Below are positions 5,083 to 5,095 of a stretch of DNA of 5,095 bases, piece by piece. Every line of letters begins with the position of its first letter. The first letter of the stretch is position 1. Below the pieces are notes generated by a model, which was given only the letters and a program-made list of their open reading frames with translations, was not told where the DNA came from and searched no databases. The stretch comes from Burkholderiales bacterium (GTDB lineage Bacteria; Pseudomonadota; Gammaproteobacteria; Burkholderiales; SG8-39), in the NCBI GenBank assembly GCA_919902965.1, contig CAKKSJ010000071.1, positions 1 to 5,095 on the forward strand. Reading direction: 5' to 3'. Both the position numbers and the translations under genes were made by a program.

Positions 5083-5095
5083 AAAAAATTAATAA

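Noticed and set aside
4625..5092. Plus-strand open frame of 155 codons opposite infC
   Set aside because: It mirrors the IF-3 coding sequence, and the Leu/Phe-rich translation comes from complementing Lys/Glu codons.

Overview
The window holds one tightly packed gene cluster, read entirely on the minus strand. In transcription order it is infC (translation initiation factor IF-3), rpmI (ribosomal protein L35), rplT (ribosomal protein L20), pheS and pheT (the two subunits of phenylalanyl-tRNA synthetase), and the first 27 codons of ihfA (integration host factor alpha), which runs off the left edge. This is the classic proteobacterial translation-machinery cluster. In E. coli it is thrS-infC-rpmI-rplT-pheM-pheS-pheT-ihfA, so thrS would be expected just beyond the right edge, but none of it is in the window.

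The DNA is GC-rich. The proteins look proteobacterial: IF-3 begins IAQEK..., PheT is the long multidomain form, and IHF-alpha follows PheT. I infer a betaproteobacterium (Nitrosomonadales/Burkholderiales-like) from the style of the sequences and the non-AUG infC start. No species can be named from this alone.

Layout in transcription order. 5071-4499 is infC, with an AUC start codon behind a GGAG Shine-Dalgarno. 4498-4389 is a 110-nt spacer rich in inverted repeats, placed where E. coli carries the L20 translational operator. 4388-4191 is rpmI. 4190-4180 is an 11-nt gap in which the rplT ribosome-binding site overlaps the rpmI stop. 4179-3775 is rplT. 3774-3533 is a 242-nt spacer holding a strong hairpin/U-tract terminator and then two tandem ~77-bp copies of a GC-rich hairpin-bearing repeat. 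3532-2489 is pheS. pheT (2492-93) overlaps the pheS stop by 4 nt (ATGA). ihfA starts 9 nt after pheT, with its ribosome-binding site overlapping the pheT stop.

The genes themselves are ordinary housekeeping genes, and I see no new multi-gene system. The parts worth a second look are non-coding or at gene edges: the AUC start of infC, the structured infC-rpmI spacer, the terminator/attenuator candidate with Phe-containing micro-ORFs before pheS, the tandem repeats there, and the C-terminal extensions of L20 and IF-3.
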